In this document: in pieces, positions 1 to 9,480 of the stretch
How the letters are laid out: every line of letters starts with the position of its first letter
How positions within the stretch are numbered: the first letter of the stretch is position 1
Source of the DNA: Clostridia bacterium
Lineage (GTDB): Bacteria; Bacillota; Clostridia; Christensenellales; Aristaeellaceae
NCBI GenBank assembly: GCA_017484085.1
Contig: JAFUTW010000037.1
Coordinates: 34,369-98,368 of the forward strand
Reading direction: 5' to 3'
Length of the DNA stretch: 64,000 nucleotides
Translations under genes and position numbers: made by a program
The notes under the pieces: generated by a model
What the model was told of the DNA's origin: nothing
What the model saw: only the letters and a program-made list of their open reading frames with translations
Database searches by the model: none

Positions 1-1
1 G

Positions 2-634
2 CAGAAGCTTGCCGTGCAGACGGTTCTGGCGCTGCTTTTTTCAATCTGGTGCAGCCGGCAGAGCGCCGTGGGGACGGCGATTGAGATCCCCTTCCTCCAT
101 GCGCAGCTGGATCTGGGACTGCTGTATGTGCCGCTGATGACCTTCGTCATCGTGGGCACGACGAACAGCGCCAATCTGCTCGACGGGCTGGACGGCCTTC
201 TGTCATCGGTGTCAATGGTGGACTTCATCACGCTGGGCGTCCTCTGTGTGCTGGCGGGAAAGGAGAACCTGGGCATCGGCTGCGCCGCGCTGTGCGGCGG
301 CTGCATGGCTTTCCTGCTGTACAATGCGTATCCGGCCAGGATGTTCATGGGCGATACCGGCTCCATGTTCATCGGCGGCGCGGTCTCGGCGGCCGCCGTT
401 CTCCTGCGGCAGCCGCTGCTGCTCATCCTCATCGCCTTCTGGATGATGATGTCCAGCGTATCGGACCTTATCCAGTTTGCGTATTTCCGTGCGACGCATG
501 GGAAGCGGATCTTCCGCATGGCGCCGATCCATCACCATTTTGAACTGGGCGGCATGCACGAGGCAAAAATCGTCATGATGTATCTGGTCACCACCCTGGC
601 GCTCTGTGTGCTGGCGCTGCTGGGCGCGGCGTGA
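2..634 (+). CDS. mraY: MraY, phospho-N-acetylmuramoyl-pentapeptide transferase (5' end outside window)
   Basis: Membrane enzyme that moves phospho-MurNAc-pentapeptide from the UDP precursor to undecaprenyl phosphate, making lipid I. The frame is open back to the window edge, so about 210 C-terminal residues of a usual ~320 are present. Visible family motifs are NLLDGLDGL, the FMGDTGSMFIGG block carrying a catalytic Asp, and the PIHHHFELGG histidine block; hydrophobic segments alternate throughout, as in this polytopic family. The true start lies upstream. Its stop overlaps the sequence just before murD, so the two are co-transcribed. Confidence 0.95.
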   Translation, partial: QKLAVQTVLALLFSIWCSRQSAVGTAIEIPFLHAQLDLGLLYVPLMTFVIVGTTNSANLLDGLDGLLSSVSMVDFITLGVLCVLAGKENLGIGCAALCGGCMAFLLYNAYPARMFMGDTGSMFIGGAVSAAAVLLRQPLLLILIAFWMMMSSVSDLIQFAYFRATHGKRIFRMAPIHHHFELGGMHEAKIVMMYLVTTLALCVLALLGAA

Positions 635-645
635 GGAGGATGGAT

Positions 646-2007
646 ATGGATTTGAAGGATAAAAGGATACTGGTCTGCGGATTGGCGCGCAGCGGCTTGG
701 CCGCCGCGCGTCTGCTTGTCGAATCGGGCGCAGCCGTCACGGCTTACGACGCAAAGGAAGAGAGCCAGCTGAGCGGCGATTTCGACGCGCTGAGAAGGGC
801 CGGCTGCCGCTTTGCCTTTGGCGGCGATCCCGCAGCACTGCTTGAGAATACGGATCTGGTCGTCATCAGCCCCGGCATTCCGTGGAAGGCGCCGCTGGTG
901 CAGTCTGCGCTGGCCAAGGGCATCGAGGTGATCGGTGAACTGGAGCTTGGGGCAAGGCTAACCCGGGGGCGGCTGGTGGCGATCACCGGCACCAACGGAA
1001 AGACGACGACGACGACGCTGACCGGTGAGTTTTTCCGTGCAACGGGAAAGACGACCCATGTAGTAGGCAACATCGGCTATCCCATCACCGAGACGGCCGG
1101 CATCAGCAGGCCGGATGATGTCACGGTGGCGGAGGTCAGCTCTTATCAGTGCGAGTCCATTTCGGCTTTTCACCCGGATGTCGCGGCCTGTCTGAACATC
1201 ACGGAAGACCATCTCGCGCGCCATGGAACGATGGCAGAATATGTCCGCATGAAACGGCGCATCTTTGAGCGGCAGACGCCGCACGACGTGGCGGTATTCA
1301 ATTACGACGACGAAACGTGCCGCAGGATGGCGGAGGGCCTTCGCGCCCACATCGCCTGGTTTTCGAGGAAGACGCGCGTCCCTTACGGGGCCTACGCGGA
1401 GGACGGGATCGTGTACCTGGCGCTGGATGAGACCAGCGCGGTATGCCGCTGCGATGAGATTCGGATCCCCGGGAACCACAACCTGGAAAACGCGCTCGCT
1501 GCCGTTGCGATAGCGGGTGTGCTCGGTGTCTCCTGCGAGCGGATGAGGGATGTGCTGAAAAGCTTTGCGGGCGTGGAGCACCGGATCGAGACCGTGCGGG
1601 AGCTGGACGGCGTGACCTGGATCAACGACTCCAAGGGAACGAATGTGGATTCGACGCTCAAGGCGATCGAAACGATGAAGCAGCCGACGGTCCTTATCCT
1701 GGGCGGCAGCGACAAGAAGGTCTCGTTTGACAAGCTGGCAGAGGCCATAGCCGCATGCGGGCTGATCCGCCACTGCGTGCTGATCGGGGATACCGCAGCG
1801 CAGATCAAAGAGGCGCTGGACAAGCAGAACTACAGCGCCTATGAGATGGCCGGGTATGATTTCGACCGATGCCTTGCGCGCTGCCGCAGCCTTGCGCAGC
1901 CGGGAGGTTGTGTGCTGCTTTCTCCGGCCTGCGCGAGTTTTGACATGTTCAAAGACTATGAGGACAGGGGCAGGATCTTCAAGGAGAAGGTCATGGCGCT
2001 TGGGTGA
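646..2007 (+). CDS. murD: MurD, UDP-N-acetylmuramoylalanine-D-glutamate ligase
   Basis: Cytoplasmic ATP-dependent ligase adding D-Glu to UDP-MurNAc-L-Ala in peptidoglycan precursor synthesis. About 453 residues, normal for MurD. The N-terminal Rossmann part begins RILVCGLARSG; the ATP loop GTNGKTTTTT is near residues 115-124; a WINDSKGTN block and a C-terminal ligase domain (LSPACASFDMF) follow. I chose the ATG at 646 because AGGAGG at 634-639 sits six bases upstream; GTG 631 and ATG 640 overlap that site. It directly follows mraY and precedes ftsQ by 16 bases, as in a shortened dcw cluster. Confidence 0.96.
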   Translation: MDLKDKRILVCGLARSGLAAARLLVESGAAVTAYDAKEESQLSGDFDALRRAGCRFAFGGDPAALLENTDLVVISPGIPWKAPLVQSALAKGIEVIGELELGARLTRGRLVAITGTNGKTTTTTLTGEFFRATGKTTHVVGNIGYPITETAGISRPDDVTVAEVSSYQCESISAFHPDVAACLNITEDHLARHGTMAEYVRMKRRIFERQTPHDVAVFNYDDETCRRMAEGLRAHIAWFSRKTRVPYGAYAEDGIVYLALDETSAVCRCDEIRIPGNHNLENALAAVAIAGVLGVSCERMRDVLKSFAGVEHRIETVRELDGVTWINDSKGTNVDSTLKAIETMKQPTVLILGGSDKKVSFDKLAEAIAACGLIRHCVLIGDTAAQIKEALDKQNYSAYEMAGYDFDRCLARCRSLAQPGGCVLLSPACASFDMFKDYEDRGRIFKEKVMALG

Positions 2008-2023
2008 GCGGAGACAGCGCGCA

Positions 2024-2842
2024 ATGAAGAGAAAGAAGCGAAGAGGAAACAGGCTTTGGATGCCGCTGCTCCTCGTTTTTCTGGCGCTGGCAGCGGCGGT
2101 GATCGTGCGCTATGTCATCGTGGTCCGCGGCATCCAGGTGGTGGGGAACCGGAGCATCCCCAAGGAGACGGTCATCGAGCTTAGCGGGATCCACCTGGGG
2201 GACAGCTATCTGCTGATCTCCACGTCGGAGCTCCGTTCCCGCCTGGAGGCCAATCGGTACATAGAGTACCTCGGCCGGGATTACAATTACAAAGGCACGC
2301 TGACCCTGAGGATCCATGAGCGAACGGGGATGGGGACCGTAAACGTCCTGGGCCTGTACTACGTCCTGGATGATACGGGGATGATCCTTGAATGCACCGG
2401 AGTGGAACGCGCCGAAGGCATTTCGGGACCGGCCATCAACGGCCTGCGTGTCAACGAGGGCTTCCGCATGACCATCGGTGAAAGCATCCCAGTACGGGAC
2501 AACTATCAGCTGGAGCAGATGCGAAGCGCGCTGCACGCGCTGTATGAGGCGAATATGCTGGCGCGCGTCACGGAACTGAACTTGGAGAATCCCGATAATC
2601 TGTATCTGATGACGCGCGAAGGCGCGCGCATCATCCTCGGAGACGACAGCAACATGCTGGTAAAGCTGCTGATCGCCAGAGAGGTGCTGTCCATCCGCAA
2701 GGAGCAGGGCGGTCTGTACGGTTCCCGCATCGACGTATCCAGCGGAAGCGACGCGCACTTCATCCCGGACGTGCTGCCGACGATGACGCCGACACCCACG
2801 GCGACGCCGACAGCCGAGACGGAAGCAACGCCCAAAAAGTGA
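2024..2842 (+). CDS. ftsQ: FtsQ/DivIB-type division protein with POTRA domain
   Basis: About 272 residues. A basic N-terminus (MKRKKRRGNR) precedes one membrane segment at about residues 11-33, then a POTRA-like region beginning VRGIQVVGNRSIPKETV, which is the FtsQ/DivIB signature. This family is a divisome scaffold acting outside the membrane. The last ~20 residues are a Thr/Pro-rich tail (TPTPTATPTAETEATPKK), probably disordered; similar tracts occur in two other exported proteins of this window. The ATG at 2024 fits the start of the basic segment, although the ribosome site is weak (GAGACAG region). Position between murD and ftsA supports the call. Confidence 0.88.
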   Translation: MKRKKRRGNRLWMPLLLVFLALAAAVIVRYVIVVRGIQVVGNRSIPKETVIELSGIHLGDSYLLISTSELRSRLEANRYIEYLGRDYNYKGTLTLRIHERTGMGTVNVLGLYYVLDDTGMILECTGVERAEGISGPAINGLRVNEGFRMTIGESIPVRDNYQLEQMRSALHALYEANMLARVTELNLENPDNLYLMTREGARIILGDDSNMLVKLLIAREVLSIRKEQGGLYGSRIDVSSGSDAHFIPDVLPTMTPTPTATPTAETEATPKK

Positions 2843-2880
2843 AGAATATTCAGACAGAATGAAAAAATTGCAGACAAACC

Positions 2881-2909
2881 TTGCAAGCATGGAGAATATG
2901 GTTTACAAT
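2881..2909 (+). promoter_or_regulatory. SigA-type promoter for ftsA-ftsZ
   Basis: TTGCAA at 2881-2886, a 17-base spacer, TACAAT at 2904-2909. It lies in the 148-base gap between ftsQ and ftsA and would give a leader of about 75 bases, suggesting ftsAZ can be transcribed separately from murD-ftsQ. Confidence 0.65.
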
Positions 2910-2990
2910 AACTTTGTATATGGCTGAACAGATGTATATGAATCGGTCGGCAGGTTTTCAGTATGCAGGAAGACGGGAGAATGAGTAGCG

Positions 2991-4169
2991 ATGGCAAATA
3001 AACCAACCGCGATTTTGGATTTCGGGACCTCGAAGATCCTTGCGCTCATGGCGGAAGAGGTTTCCGGACAAAAGCTGACCATCACCTCTGTCGGGATGGC
3101 GAAGTATGACGGCTACATGAACGGCGCCTGGAACGAGCCCGAGAAGGTGACCGACGCGATCGCCGCTGCGATCGGCGCCATGGAAGAGAAGATTTCCGCG
3201 CATGTCCGGCGCATCTATGTCGGCGTGCCGGGTGAATTCGTGCGGATTTATGTCATCGAGGCGAAGGTGTCCCTGCAGGGCGCCGACCCGAAGGTGACGC
3301 GCGAGGACGTGGAGAAGCTTCAGGCCCAGGCGACCGAGATGCTGGACAAGCCGTCCGGCGCGATCATCCACCGCTCGCCGGCCTGGTTCAGGATCGACGA
3401 CGGCCCAAAGACGCTGGAACCGGTAGACCAGAAGGGTTCCACGCTGGAGGGGATGATCAGCTTTGTCGTGGCGGATCAATTCTTCATCAGCGATGTGTCC
3501 AAGCGGCTCCGTCAGATCGGCATCGAGGCCAGCGGCTTCTTCTCCTCTTCCGTGGGCGAGGCAATCCAGCTGATCCCGTTCGAGGAGAGAGACAAGACGG
3601 CGGTACTGGTTGACGTGGGCTATCTCTCCACAGAGGTGATGACCGTCGAGGGCGACGCCGTGATCTGGCAGAAGGTGCTGCCGATCGGCGGCGCGCATAT
3701 CACGCTGGATCTGACCTACGGCTTCCACAAGCCTTTCGAGCTCTGCGAGAAGGTGAAGCGCAGCTACAGCTTTACCGAGACCAAGTCGCGCGGCATCGAA
3801 GTGGAGACGGAAGACGGCAAGAGCGAGACGTTCGAGGGCGAAAAGGTCAGTATGATCGTCGACGCCCGCGTGGATGAGATCCTTGAGATGGTGGAAGATG
3901 CCATCGAGCGCAGCGGCATCCGGCTGGGAAGGGATTCCGTCTATTACTTCACGGGCGGGGGCCTGATGCCGATGAAGGACGCGCGCATCTACATCACGGA
4001 CAAGATGAACCACAATGTGCGCGAGGGAAAGGCCAAGATCGACAAGCTGAAGCCCACGCAGATCTACACGAGCGGCAGCGGACTGCTGGAGCTGGTGTTC
4101 AACGCGCTGGATACGGAGTCGGAGGATGAAGGCTTCTTCGGAAAGATCCGGCGGCTTTTCGGAAGATAA
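2991..4169 (+). CDS. ftsA: FtsA-like actin-fold division ATPase
   Basis: Peripheral membrane protein expected to tether FtsZ to the membrane. 392 residues with an actin/Hsp70 fold: phosphate-1 motif AILDFGTSK at residues 8-16, an FtsA-type 1C region near 85-160, and a C-terminal amphipathic helix ending GFFGKIRRLFGR that fits membrane binding. The phosphate-2 region at 207-216 reads VDVGYLSTEV, not the usual glycine/threonine-rich DIGGGTTD type, so nucleotide use may be altered. It lies 43 bases before ftsZ. The call rests on ftsZ adjacency plus the N- and C-terminal motifs; overall it is a divergent member. Confidence 0.87.
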   Translation: MANKPTAILDFGTSKILALMAEEVSGQKLTITSVGMAKYDGYMNGAWNEPEKVTDAIAAAIGAMEEKISAHVRRIYVGVPGEFVRIYVIEAKVSLQGADPKVTREDVEKLQAQATEMLDKPSGAIIHRSPAWFRIDDGPKTLEPVDQKGSTLEGMISFVVADQFFISDVSKRLRQIGIEASGFFSSSVGEAIQLIPFEERDKTAVLVDVGYLSTEVMTVEGDAVIWQKVLPIGGAHITLDLTYGFHKPFELCEKVKRSYSFTETKSRGIEVETEDGKSETFEGEKVSMIVDARVDEILEMVEDAIERSGIRLGRDSVYYFTGGGLMPMKDARIYITDKMNHNVREGKAKIDKLKPTQIYTSGSGLLELVFNALDTESEDEGFFGKIRRLFGR

Positions 4170-4212
4170 AGCCCGTTGGGGCTCTCAGGTGTAATTGAAG
4201 GAGGATAAATCT

Positions 4213-5502
4213 GTGTTTGAAATGGAAATGGACGAGCATCCGGCGGCTTCCATCAAGGTAGTGGGCTGCGGCGGCGGCGGCGGAAACGCGCTGAACCGCA
4301 TGATCGACTGCGGTGTGAGCGGCGTCGATTTTATTGCCGTCAATACGGATGTGCAGGCACTGCGCACCAGCAAAGCGACCACCCTGATCCAGATCGGCGA
4401 GAAACTGACCAAGGGTCTGGGCGCGGGCGCTACGCCGGAAATCGGCAAGAAGGCGGCGGAGGAAAGCCGCGAAGAGATCGCCGGCGCGCTGAAAGGGGCC
4501 GATATGGTTTTCGTGACGGCCGGCATGGGCGGCGGAACGGGAACCGGCGCCGCGCCCGTCGTGGCGGAGATCGCGCGCGATATGGGGATCCTGACGATCG
4601 CTGTCGTCACCAAGCCGTTTGCCTTCGAGGGCAAGACGAGGATGCGCAAGGCGGAAATGGGTATCGACGAGCTGAAGCAGCGCGTGGATACGCTGGTCGT
4701 CATACCCAATGAGAAGCTGATGCAGGTCTGCCCCAAGGGGACTTCTTTCAAGGCGGCCTTCATGTTCGCGGACGATGTGCTGCGCCAGGGCATCCAGGGC
4801 ATCTCCGATCTGATCTCCCAGACGGGCATCATCAACCTGGATTTCGCGGATGTCAAAGCCGTCATGGAATCGGGCGGTATGGCGCACCTGGGCATCGGTG
4901 TCGGCAAGGGCGAGAAGGCCATGGCCGATGCGGCGCAGAATGCCATTGCGTCCCCGATGCTGGAGACTACGATCGACGGAGCCCGCGCTGTGCTGATCAA
5001 CGTCACCTGCAACCCGGACTGCAGCATCGTGGATATCAACGACGCAGTGGAAATGATTACGGCTGCCGCGGACAGCGAGGCCAACATCATCTTCGGCGCG
5101 AGCCTGGATGACAGCCTGGGCGATGAAGTCCGCATCACAGTGATCGCGACCGGCTTTGAAAAAGAGCCGTTCCCGCCGCGCTCCAGCAGCATTGACCGGC
5201 CGGCGACACTGCCCTCTCAGGCACCGTATGTGCCGCAGAGCTTCGCAGGCTCCTACCAGCCTGCCGCGAACCGCAGCTACGGAAGGTATGATTCCACGTT
5301 CCAGCCGGCTGCCGGTTACACCGCGCCGGCCTCCGGAAGCGGCGAGCCGAGCGTTCCCTCCTTTGTCAATGAGAGCGCCCAGCGGACCTCACCGTTTGCC
5401 GAGACTGCAGCCGGCACCGCCCCTGCGCAGGAGGCGGATGACAGCCGCAGCGCTTCCAGAAGCTTTATGGATGACGTCCCCGCATATATCCGCAGAAAAT
5501 AA
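4213..5502 (+). CDS. ftsZ: FtsZ, tubulin-like cell division GTPase
   Basis: Forms the cytokinetic ring. About 429 residues. GTP-binding glycines [15 protein letters not shown] near the N-terminus, tubulin signature GGGTGTG at about residues 106-112, and T7-region NLDFADVK are intact. A ~100-residue Ser/Pro/Ala-rich linker leads to the conserved C-terminal peptide [10 protein letters not shown], the binding site for FtsA and SepF. The GTG at 4213 is eight bases after AAGGAGG (4198-4204); the upstream in-frame TTG at 4195 contains this site and cannot be the start. Followed by a strong terminator. Confidence 0.98.
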   Translation: MFEMEMDEHPAASIKVVGCGGGGGNALNRMIDCGVSGVDFIAVNTDVQALRTSKATTLIQIGEKLTKGLGAGATPEIGKKAAEESREEIAGALKGADMVFVTAGMGGGTGTGAAPVVAEIARDMGILTIAVVTKPFAFEGKTRMRKAEMGIDELKQRVDTLVVIPNEKLMQVCPKGTSFKAAFMFADDVLRQGIQGISDLISQTGIINLDFADVKAVMESGGMAHLGIGVGKGEKAMADAAQNAIASPMLETTIDGARAVLINVTCNPDCSIVDINDAVEMITAAADSEANIIFGASLDDSLGDEVRITVIATGFEKEPFPPRSSSIDRPATLPSQAPYVPQSFAGSYQPAANRSYGRYDSTFQPAAGYTAPASGSGEPSVPSFVNESAQRTSPFAETAAGTAPAQEADDSRSASRSFMDDVPAYIRRK

Positions 5503-5506
5503 AAGG

Positions 5507-5534
5507 AAAGGACGCCGTCACGGCGTCCTTTTTT
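5507..5534 (+). terminator. Rho-independent terminator after ftsZ
   Basis: An 11-bp stem (AAAGGACGCCG paired with CGGCGTCCTTT) closes a 3-base loop and runs into a T tract, directly after the ftsZ stop. Confidence 0.92.
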
Positions 5535-5548
5535 GAGGGAGGCGGCCT

Positions 5549-5860
5549 ATGGAGATCACCGCGAGGCTGAAAGCCCTGCTGAATGAGCGGGGATGGACCG
5601 TAGCCAGGCTGGCCAAGGAAGCAGGGCTTCCCGAGTCCACGCTACGCAGCCTTTTCAGCAGGAATACGGAACCGACGATGAAGACGCTGGAAGCTGTCTG
5701 CGCAGGGCTCAAAATCACACCGGATCAGTTCTTCAACGATGCCAGTGAGATCGGGCTGAGGGAGGAGGAGCGCAGGCTGCTGTTTCAGTGGGCATGTCTC
5801 CGGGAGAGCGATAAGGAACTGGTTTACGCGCTGATCGAATCCCTGGCTGAGAAGGGATAA
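5549..5860 (+). CDS. Small XRE/Cro-type HTH regulator
   Basis: 103 residues. An N-terminal Cro/CI-type helix-turn-helix is visible at about residues 3-62 (LKALLNERGWTVARLAKEAG then ESTLRSLFSR), followed by a charged helical tail (REEERRLLFQWACLRESDK) that may mediate dimer formation. A good GGGAGG site lies at 5536-5541. It sits alone between the ftsZ terminator and a bidirectional terminator, so it may be a single-gene unit or depend on readthrough; I saw no clear promoter of its own. The target is unknown; no operator was identified. Confidence 0.85.
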   Translation: MEITARLKALLNERGWTVARLAKEAGLPESTLRSLFSRNTEPTMKTLEAVCAGLKITPDQFFNDASEIGLREEERRLLFQWACLRESDKELVYALIESLAEKG

Positions 5861-5862
5861 AG

Positions 5863-5888
5863 AAAACGCCCGGTATACCGGGCGTTTT
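5863..5888. terminator. Bidirectional terminator between convergent genes
   Basis: A perfect 26-base palindrome, AAAACGCCCGGTA followed by its complement, with A and T runs at the ends. It serves the HTH gene from the left and the secreted-protein gene from the right. Confidence 0.9.
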
Positions 5889-5899
5889 CAGTTAAACGA

Positions 5900-6619
5900 T
5901 CAGAGGAACTTGAAGGAGGAGCGCACCTTGCGGAAAGCGTGCTCGTAATAAGCGTACCACTCACGTGGGGCCGTGATCCGGATCTGGTAGAGCGCATTGC
6001 CCTGGGCGACGATCATGATACGGCCGTTCATCCGGTAAGTGTGTTCACCCTCCGTATACTCCGCCTTATAGTAACAGTAGGCACCGTTGGCTTTCCCGAT
6101 GGAGGCAGAAGCGATATTGCCGGGTGTAAAGGACGTGAATCCGCCGGCGAGGGTGTCGAGCGTGGTTTCCAGATAAGCTCGGGCGTCCGCAGCGGTCTGG
6201 CTGAGGCCGCGGTTGACCTTTTCCACGGTCAGTCGCGTCTGGTAGCCGTTGTCGTCCATCATCTCGCCCTTCGGTTCCACGAACTGGACAGTCGTGTCAT
6301 GGTTCGTGTTGGGGTTGAGAAGCCAGGTATAGGGGATGGAGAAGGAGACGCCCATCGTATCGTTCTGATACGCTTCGTAGATGAAGTTCGGCGTCGGCGC
6401 CGGGGTCGGGGTCGGCATGTCGATCGGGTCGATCGCAACTGGAGTTGCGGCTGCGTTGCTGACCGTCGTCTGCGAGAAATCGAAAGCAGCTGAAGCGTCG
6501 CTGCTTTGCTGCCCGGAAGTCGGGGCGAAAACCGTATTGTTTTCGGACGGGAGCGACTCGGCCAAAGCGCCTGCGCACATGAGAAGCGCCAGCAGGAAAA
6601 GGACGGATAAACGTTTCAT
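5900..6619 (-). CDS. Secreted protein, possible PsbP/DUF1795-like domain
   Basis: 239 residues. A signal peptide (MKRLSVLFLLALLMCAGALA) is followed by a low-complexity Ser/Thr stretch and a short PTPTPAPTP linker, then a folded part from about residue 80. That part begins YQNDTMGVSFSIPYTW, resembling the start of PsbP/DcrB-type small beta-sheet domains (Y-N-x-x-G-x-S-F-x-x-P-x-x-W), which is only a suggestive match. The Cys in the signal is not in a proper lipobox, so it is probably cleaved by signal peptidase I. GGAGG lies just upstream of the ATG and a strong promoter precedes it. Function unknown. Confidence 0.75.
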   Translation of the reverse strand: MKRLSVLFLLALLMCAGALAESLPSENNTVFAPTSGQQSSDASAAFDFSQTTVSNAAATPVAIDPIDMPTPTPAPTPNFIYEAYQNDTMGVSFSIPYTWLLNPNTNHDTTVQFVEPKGEMMDDNGYQTRLTVEKVNRGLSQTAADARAYLETTLDTLAGGFTSFTPGNIASASIGKANGAYCYYKAEYTEGEHTYRMNGRIMIVAQGNALYQIRITAPREWYAYYEHAFRKVRSSFKFL

Positions 6620-6678
6620 AATAACCTCCGCGTGGAATCATTTCTTAGCGGGCCAACAATGGATAATGTATCAGATTC

Positions 6679-6707
6679 AGTATAACAGCGTGACCCTCAA
6701 AAGTCAA
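6679..6707 (-). promoter_or_regulatory. Promoter of the secreted-protein gene
   Basis: Read on the minus strand: TTGACT (6707-6702), 17-base spacer, TATACT (6684-6679). About 60 bases upstream of the gene ending at 5900. Confidence 0.75.
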
Positions 6708-6738
6708 TCACAGGGCACGAGGCGAAAGGAACGGAACG

Positions 6739-7455
6739 ATGAAAACGGTTTGCGAAAGAATAAAGCGGCAGCTGCCGGCGAAGGTCAGGGGGCTGATTTT
6801 CGACCTGGACGGGACGCTTGCAGATACGGAAGGGCTTTATCAGCGCTTCTGGCTGGAAGCGGCACATGAATTCGGCTATCCCATGGAACGAAAGCATGCG
6901 CTGATGATCCGCTCCATGGCGTCCGCCGTGGCGGGCCCGCTGATGCAGCGGGAGGTATGCCCGGATTTTGACTATGAAGCGGTCCGGGACCGCCGAAGGG
7001 TGATCATGGCGGCATGGATGGATGAACACGGGGTGCAGGCCAAAGCCGGCGCGGAAGAGATCCTGCGGTTCGCGGAGGAAAACGGCATCCCCGTTGCCCT
7101 GGCGACGACGACGCCCCTTGCGCGGGTCGAAAAGGTGCTTTCCGGCCTGGGGCTGCGGCAGTATGTCGCAGAGGTCGTCAGCGGGGACATGATCGAACAC
7201 GGCAAGCCTGCGCCCGATATCTACCTGAAGGCTGCAGAGCGGCTGAAAATCGCGCCTGAAGAGGCCGTCGGCGTCGAGGATTCGCCGACAGGCATACGCG
7301 CCTGCAGCGCCGCGGGGCTTTACACGGTGCTGATCCCCGACCAGGACGAGCCGGGACCGGAAATCGAGGAACTGAGCGATGCGGTGCTGCCTTCTCTGTT
7401 TGCGCTGAAGGAAATGCTGGCGCAGGGCAGCGCGGCCGCGGCCAAAGAAGAATGA
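6739..7455 (+). CDS. HAD-superfamily hydrolase, beta-phosphoglucomutase-like
   Basis: 238 residues; cytoplasmic phosphatase or phosphomutase. HAD motif I FDLDGTLADTEG (nucleophile Asp near residue 22), a helical cap, motif II ALATTTPLAR, motif III Lys in HGKPAPDIY, and motif IV VGVEDSPTGI are all present. The SPTGI form and cap type place it with the PgmB/phosphatase-like subfamily; substrate cannot be told. Start at ATG 6739 with AAAGGAACGG upstream. It is divergent from the secreted-protein gene and followed by an independent promoter for prmC. Confidence 0.88.
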   Translation: MKTVCERIKRQLPAKVRGLIFDLDGTLADTEGLYQRFWLEAAHEFGYPMERKHALMIRSMASAVAGPLMQREVCPDFDYEAVRDRRRVIMAAWMDEHGVQAKAGAEEILRFAEENGIPVALATTTPLARVEKVLSGLGLRQYVAEVVSGDMIEHGKPAPDIYLKAAERLKIAPEEAVGVEDSPTGIRACSAAGLYTVLIPDQDEPGPEIEELSDAVLPSLFALKEMLAQGSAAAAKEE

Positions 7456-7466
7456 CAGCTTGTGGT

Positions 7467-7494
7467 TTGCAAGCGGCCGGAAAGGGAGTATAAT
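7467..7494 (+). promoter_or_regulatory. Promoter for prmC-prfA-tsaC
   Basis: TTGCAA at 7467-7472, 16-base spacer, TATAAT at 7489-7494, 45 bases before the prmC start. Confidence 0.75.
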
Positions 7495-7538
7495 CAGCTT
7501 ACGGTGGGAACGGCGAATGAGGGAACGGGGGAAATCGG

Positions 7539-8396
7539 ATGATCCGGATCGGGCAGGCAGTGAAGCAGGCAAAAGAGCGCCTGGAGCATTGCGGCGTGGA
7601 GAACGCCGCGCACGACGCTTGGAGACTGCTGGCTCTGGTGCTCAGAGGGGATCCGCTCTCTCTCCGGCTGCGCGCCGCCGAGGTACTCACTGATCAGCAG
7701 GAGAGCGCGTTTGACAAGTTTGTGGAACGCCGTGCACGGCGCGAGCCGCTGCAGTATATCGAAGGGGATGCGGAGTTTATGGGCGTCCGCCTGGAAGTAA
7801 ACGGCAGCGTCCTCATCCCCAGGCAGGATACGGAAACGCTGTGTCTGGAAGCGCTGCGGCTGCTGAAGGCGGGGGACCGGGTCCTGGATATCGGGACGGG
7901 GTCGGGCGCGATTGCCGTCGCGCTCAAGCACGGCTGCTCCGGAGCGGCCGTAACGGCGGTGGATATCAGCGCTGATGCGCTCACCGTGGCAAAGAAAAAC
8001 GCGGAGGGCTGCGGGACAGAAATCGAGTTCCTTAAGAGCGACTGTTTCGGGGCGCTCGGCGGGCGCCGCTTTGATATGATCGTTTCCAACCCGCCGTACC
8101 TGAACGATGCGGAGATGAAGACGCTGATGCCGGAGGTGTGCTGCGAGCCGGAAGGAGCGCTTTACGGCGGCACAGACGGCCTGGATTATTACCGCAGGAT
8201 CTGCAGGGAAGCGCCTCAGCATCTTTCGCCCGGCGGCCGGCTGCTCTTTGAAATCGGATGGCAGCAGAAGGATGCGGTCTCGGATCTGATGCGGCAGTTC
8301 GTCGGTGAACCGTACGCGCTGAAGGATCTGTCGGGCAACTGGCGGGTCGTCTGCGCCGAATGGCGCGGTACGGCGGAAGGCGGAAAAAAGGATTGA
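7539..8396 (+). CDS. prmC: PrmC, release factor glutamine methyltransferase
   Basis: Methylates the GGQ glutamine of class I release factors using SAM. 285 residues: an N-terminal helical substrate domain, then a Rossmann methyltransferase with SAM loop DIGTGSGA at about 117-124 and catalytic NPPY at 184-187. It is four bases upstream of prfA, its substrate. Order here is prmC-prfA-tsaC; Bacillus subtilis has prfA first. Confidence 0.96.
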   Translation: MIRIGQAVKQAKERLEHCGVENAAHDAWRLLALVLRGDPLSLRLRAAEVLTDQQESAFDKFVERRARREPLQYIEGDAEFMGVRLEVNGSVLIPRQDTETLCLEALRLLKAGDRVLDIGTGSGAIAVALKHGCSGAAVTAVDISADALTVAKKNAEGCGTEIEFLKSDCFGALGGRRFDMIVSNPPYLNDAEMKTLMPEVCCEPEGALYGGTDGLDYYRRICREAPQHLSPGGRLLFEIGWQQKDAVSDLMRQFVGEPYALKDLSGNWRVVCAEWRGTAEGGKKD

Positions 8397-8400
8397 GAAC

Positions 8401-9480
8401 ATGAGCAAGGAACAATTGGACTGGGTGCATCCCCGCGTGGAAGAGCTGGGGGCGCTGCTGTCCCAGCCGGATGCGATGCAGGACAGGGAACGGTTTCTCG
8501 CCCTTATGCAGGAATACAACCGCCTGGCGCCGATCGATGCGATCCTCAAAGAGACAGAGGCGCTGCAAAGAGAATATGCCGAAGCGCAGCAGCTGGAGCA
8601 GGATGCGGATTTTGCCGAGGTCGCAGGCCAGGAAAAGCTGCGCATCGAAGAGGAGATCCGCAGAAAACAGGCCGAGCTTTCCGCCATGCTGGATACGCAG
8701 CAGGAGGACACACGTAGGGCTATCGTGGAGATCCGCAGCGGCGCAGGCGGTGAGGAAGCCGCGCTGTTTGCGGCTATGCTGCTGAGAATGTATACGCGCT
8801 ACGCCGAGAAGCAGGGCTGGCAGACGGAACTGCTGGAGCTCAGCGATACGGAGATGGGCGGCGTGAAGGAAGCGGTCTTTTCCGTTACGGGAAAGGGTGC
8901 GCTGACGAAGCTGGAAGGAGAAAGCGGCGTACACCGGATCCAGCGCATCCCCGTCACAGAGAGCAACGGGAAGCGCCAGACGAGCACCGCGACAGTCGCC
9001 GTGCTGCCGGAAGCCACGGATGTGGACGTACAGATCGATCCAGGCGACCTGCGCATTGACGTCTACCGCGCTTCCGGGCACGGCGGGCAGTACATCAACA
9101 AGACGGACAGCGCTGTTCGCATCACCCATCTGCCGACGGGGATCGTCGCGACCTGCCAGGACGAGAAGAGCCAGCTGCGCAACAAAGAAAAGGCGATGGA
9201 AGTGCTGCGTGCCAGGCTGTACGATCACCTGCAGCGGGAGAACGAATCCTCGTACGCGGACAACCGGAAAAGCCAGGTGGGCACCGGGGACCGCAGCGAG
9301 CGCATCCGGACTTACAACTTCAACGACGGCAGGATCACGGACCACCGGCTGGCAAAGACGATCTACTCGGTGGATGCTTTCCTGGACGGGGATATGGATG
9401 TGCTGATCGAGCCGCTGCTGCAGATGCGCCGCGAAAACCAGGCTAAAGAGAACAATGAAGCGATGAGGGAGAACCTTTGA
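8401..9480 (+). CDS. prfA: PrfA, peptide chain release factor 1
   Basis: Reads UAA and UAG and triggers peptidyl-tRNA hydrolysis. 359 residues, the usual RF1 length. The stop-codon-reading tripeptide is PVT at 184-186, the RF1-type P-x-T (RF2 has SPF), and the catalytic GGQ lies at 228-230 in [16 protein letters not shown]. Because RF1 is intact, UAG should act as a stop here, which bears on the interrupted gene at 31243. The TTGA overlap with the next gene indicates translational coupling. Confidence 0.97.
   Translation: MSKEQLDWVHPRVEELGALLSQPDAMQDRERFLALMQEYNRLAPIDAILKETEALQREYAEAQQLEQDADFAEVAGQEKLRIEEEIRRKQAELSAMLDTQQEDTRRAIVEIRSGAGGEEAALFAAMLLRMYTRYAEKQGWQTELLELSDTEMGGVKEAVFSVTGKGALTKLEGESGVHRIQRIPVTESNGKRQTSTATVAVLPEATDVDVQIDPGDLRIDVYRASGHGGQYINKTDSAVRITHLPTGIVATCQDEKSQLRNKEKAMEVLRARLYDHLQRENESSYADNRKSQVGTGDRSERIRTYNFNDGRITDHRLAKTIYSVDAFLDGDMDVLIEPLLQMRRENQAKENNEAMRENL

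Noticed and set aside
2958-4013. Minus-strand frame opposite ftsA
   Set aside because: Shadow of ftsA with His/Leu/Arg-rich composition and no start signals.
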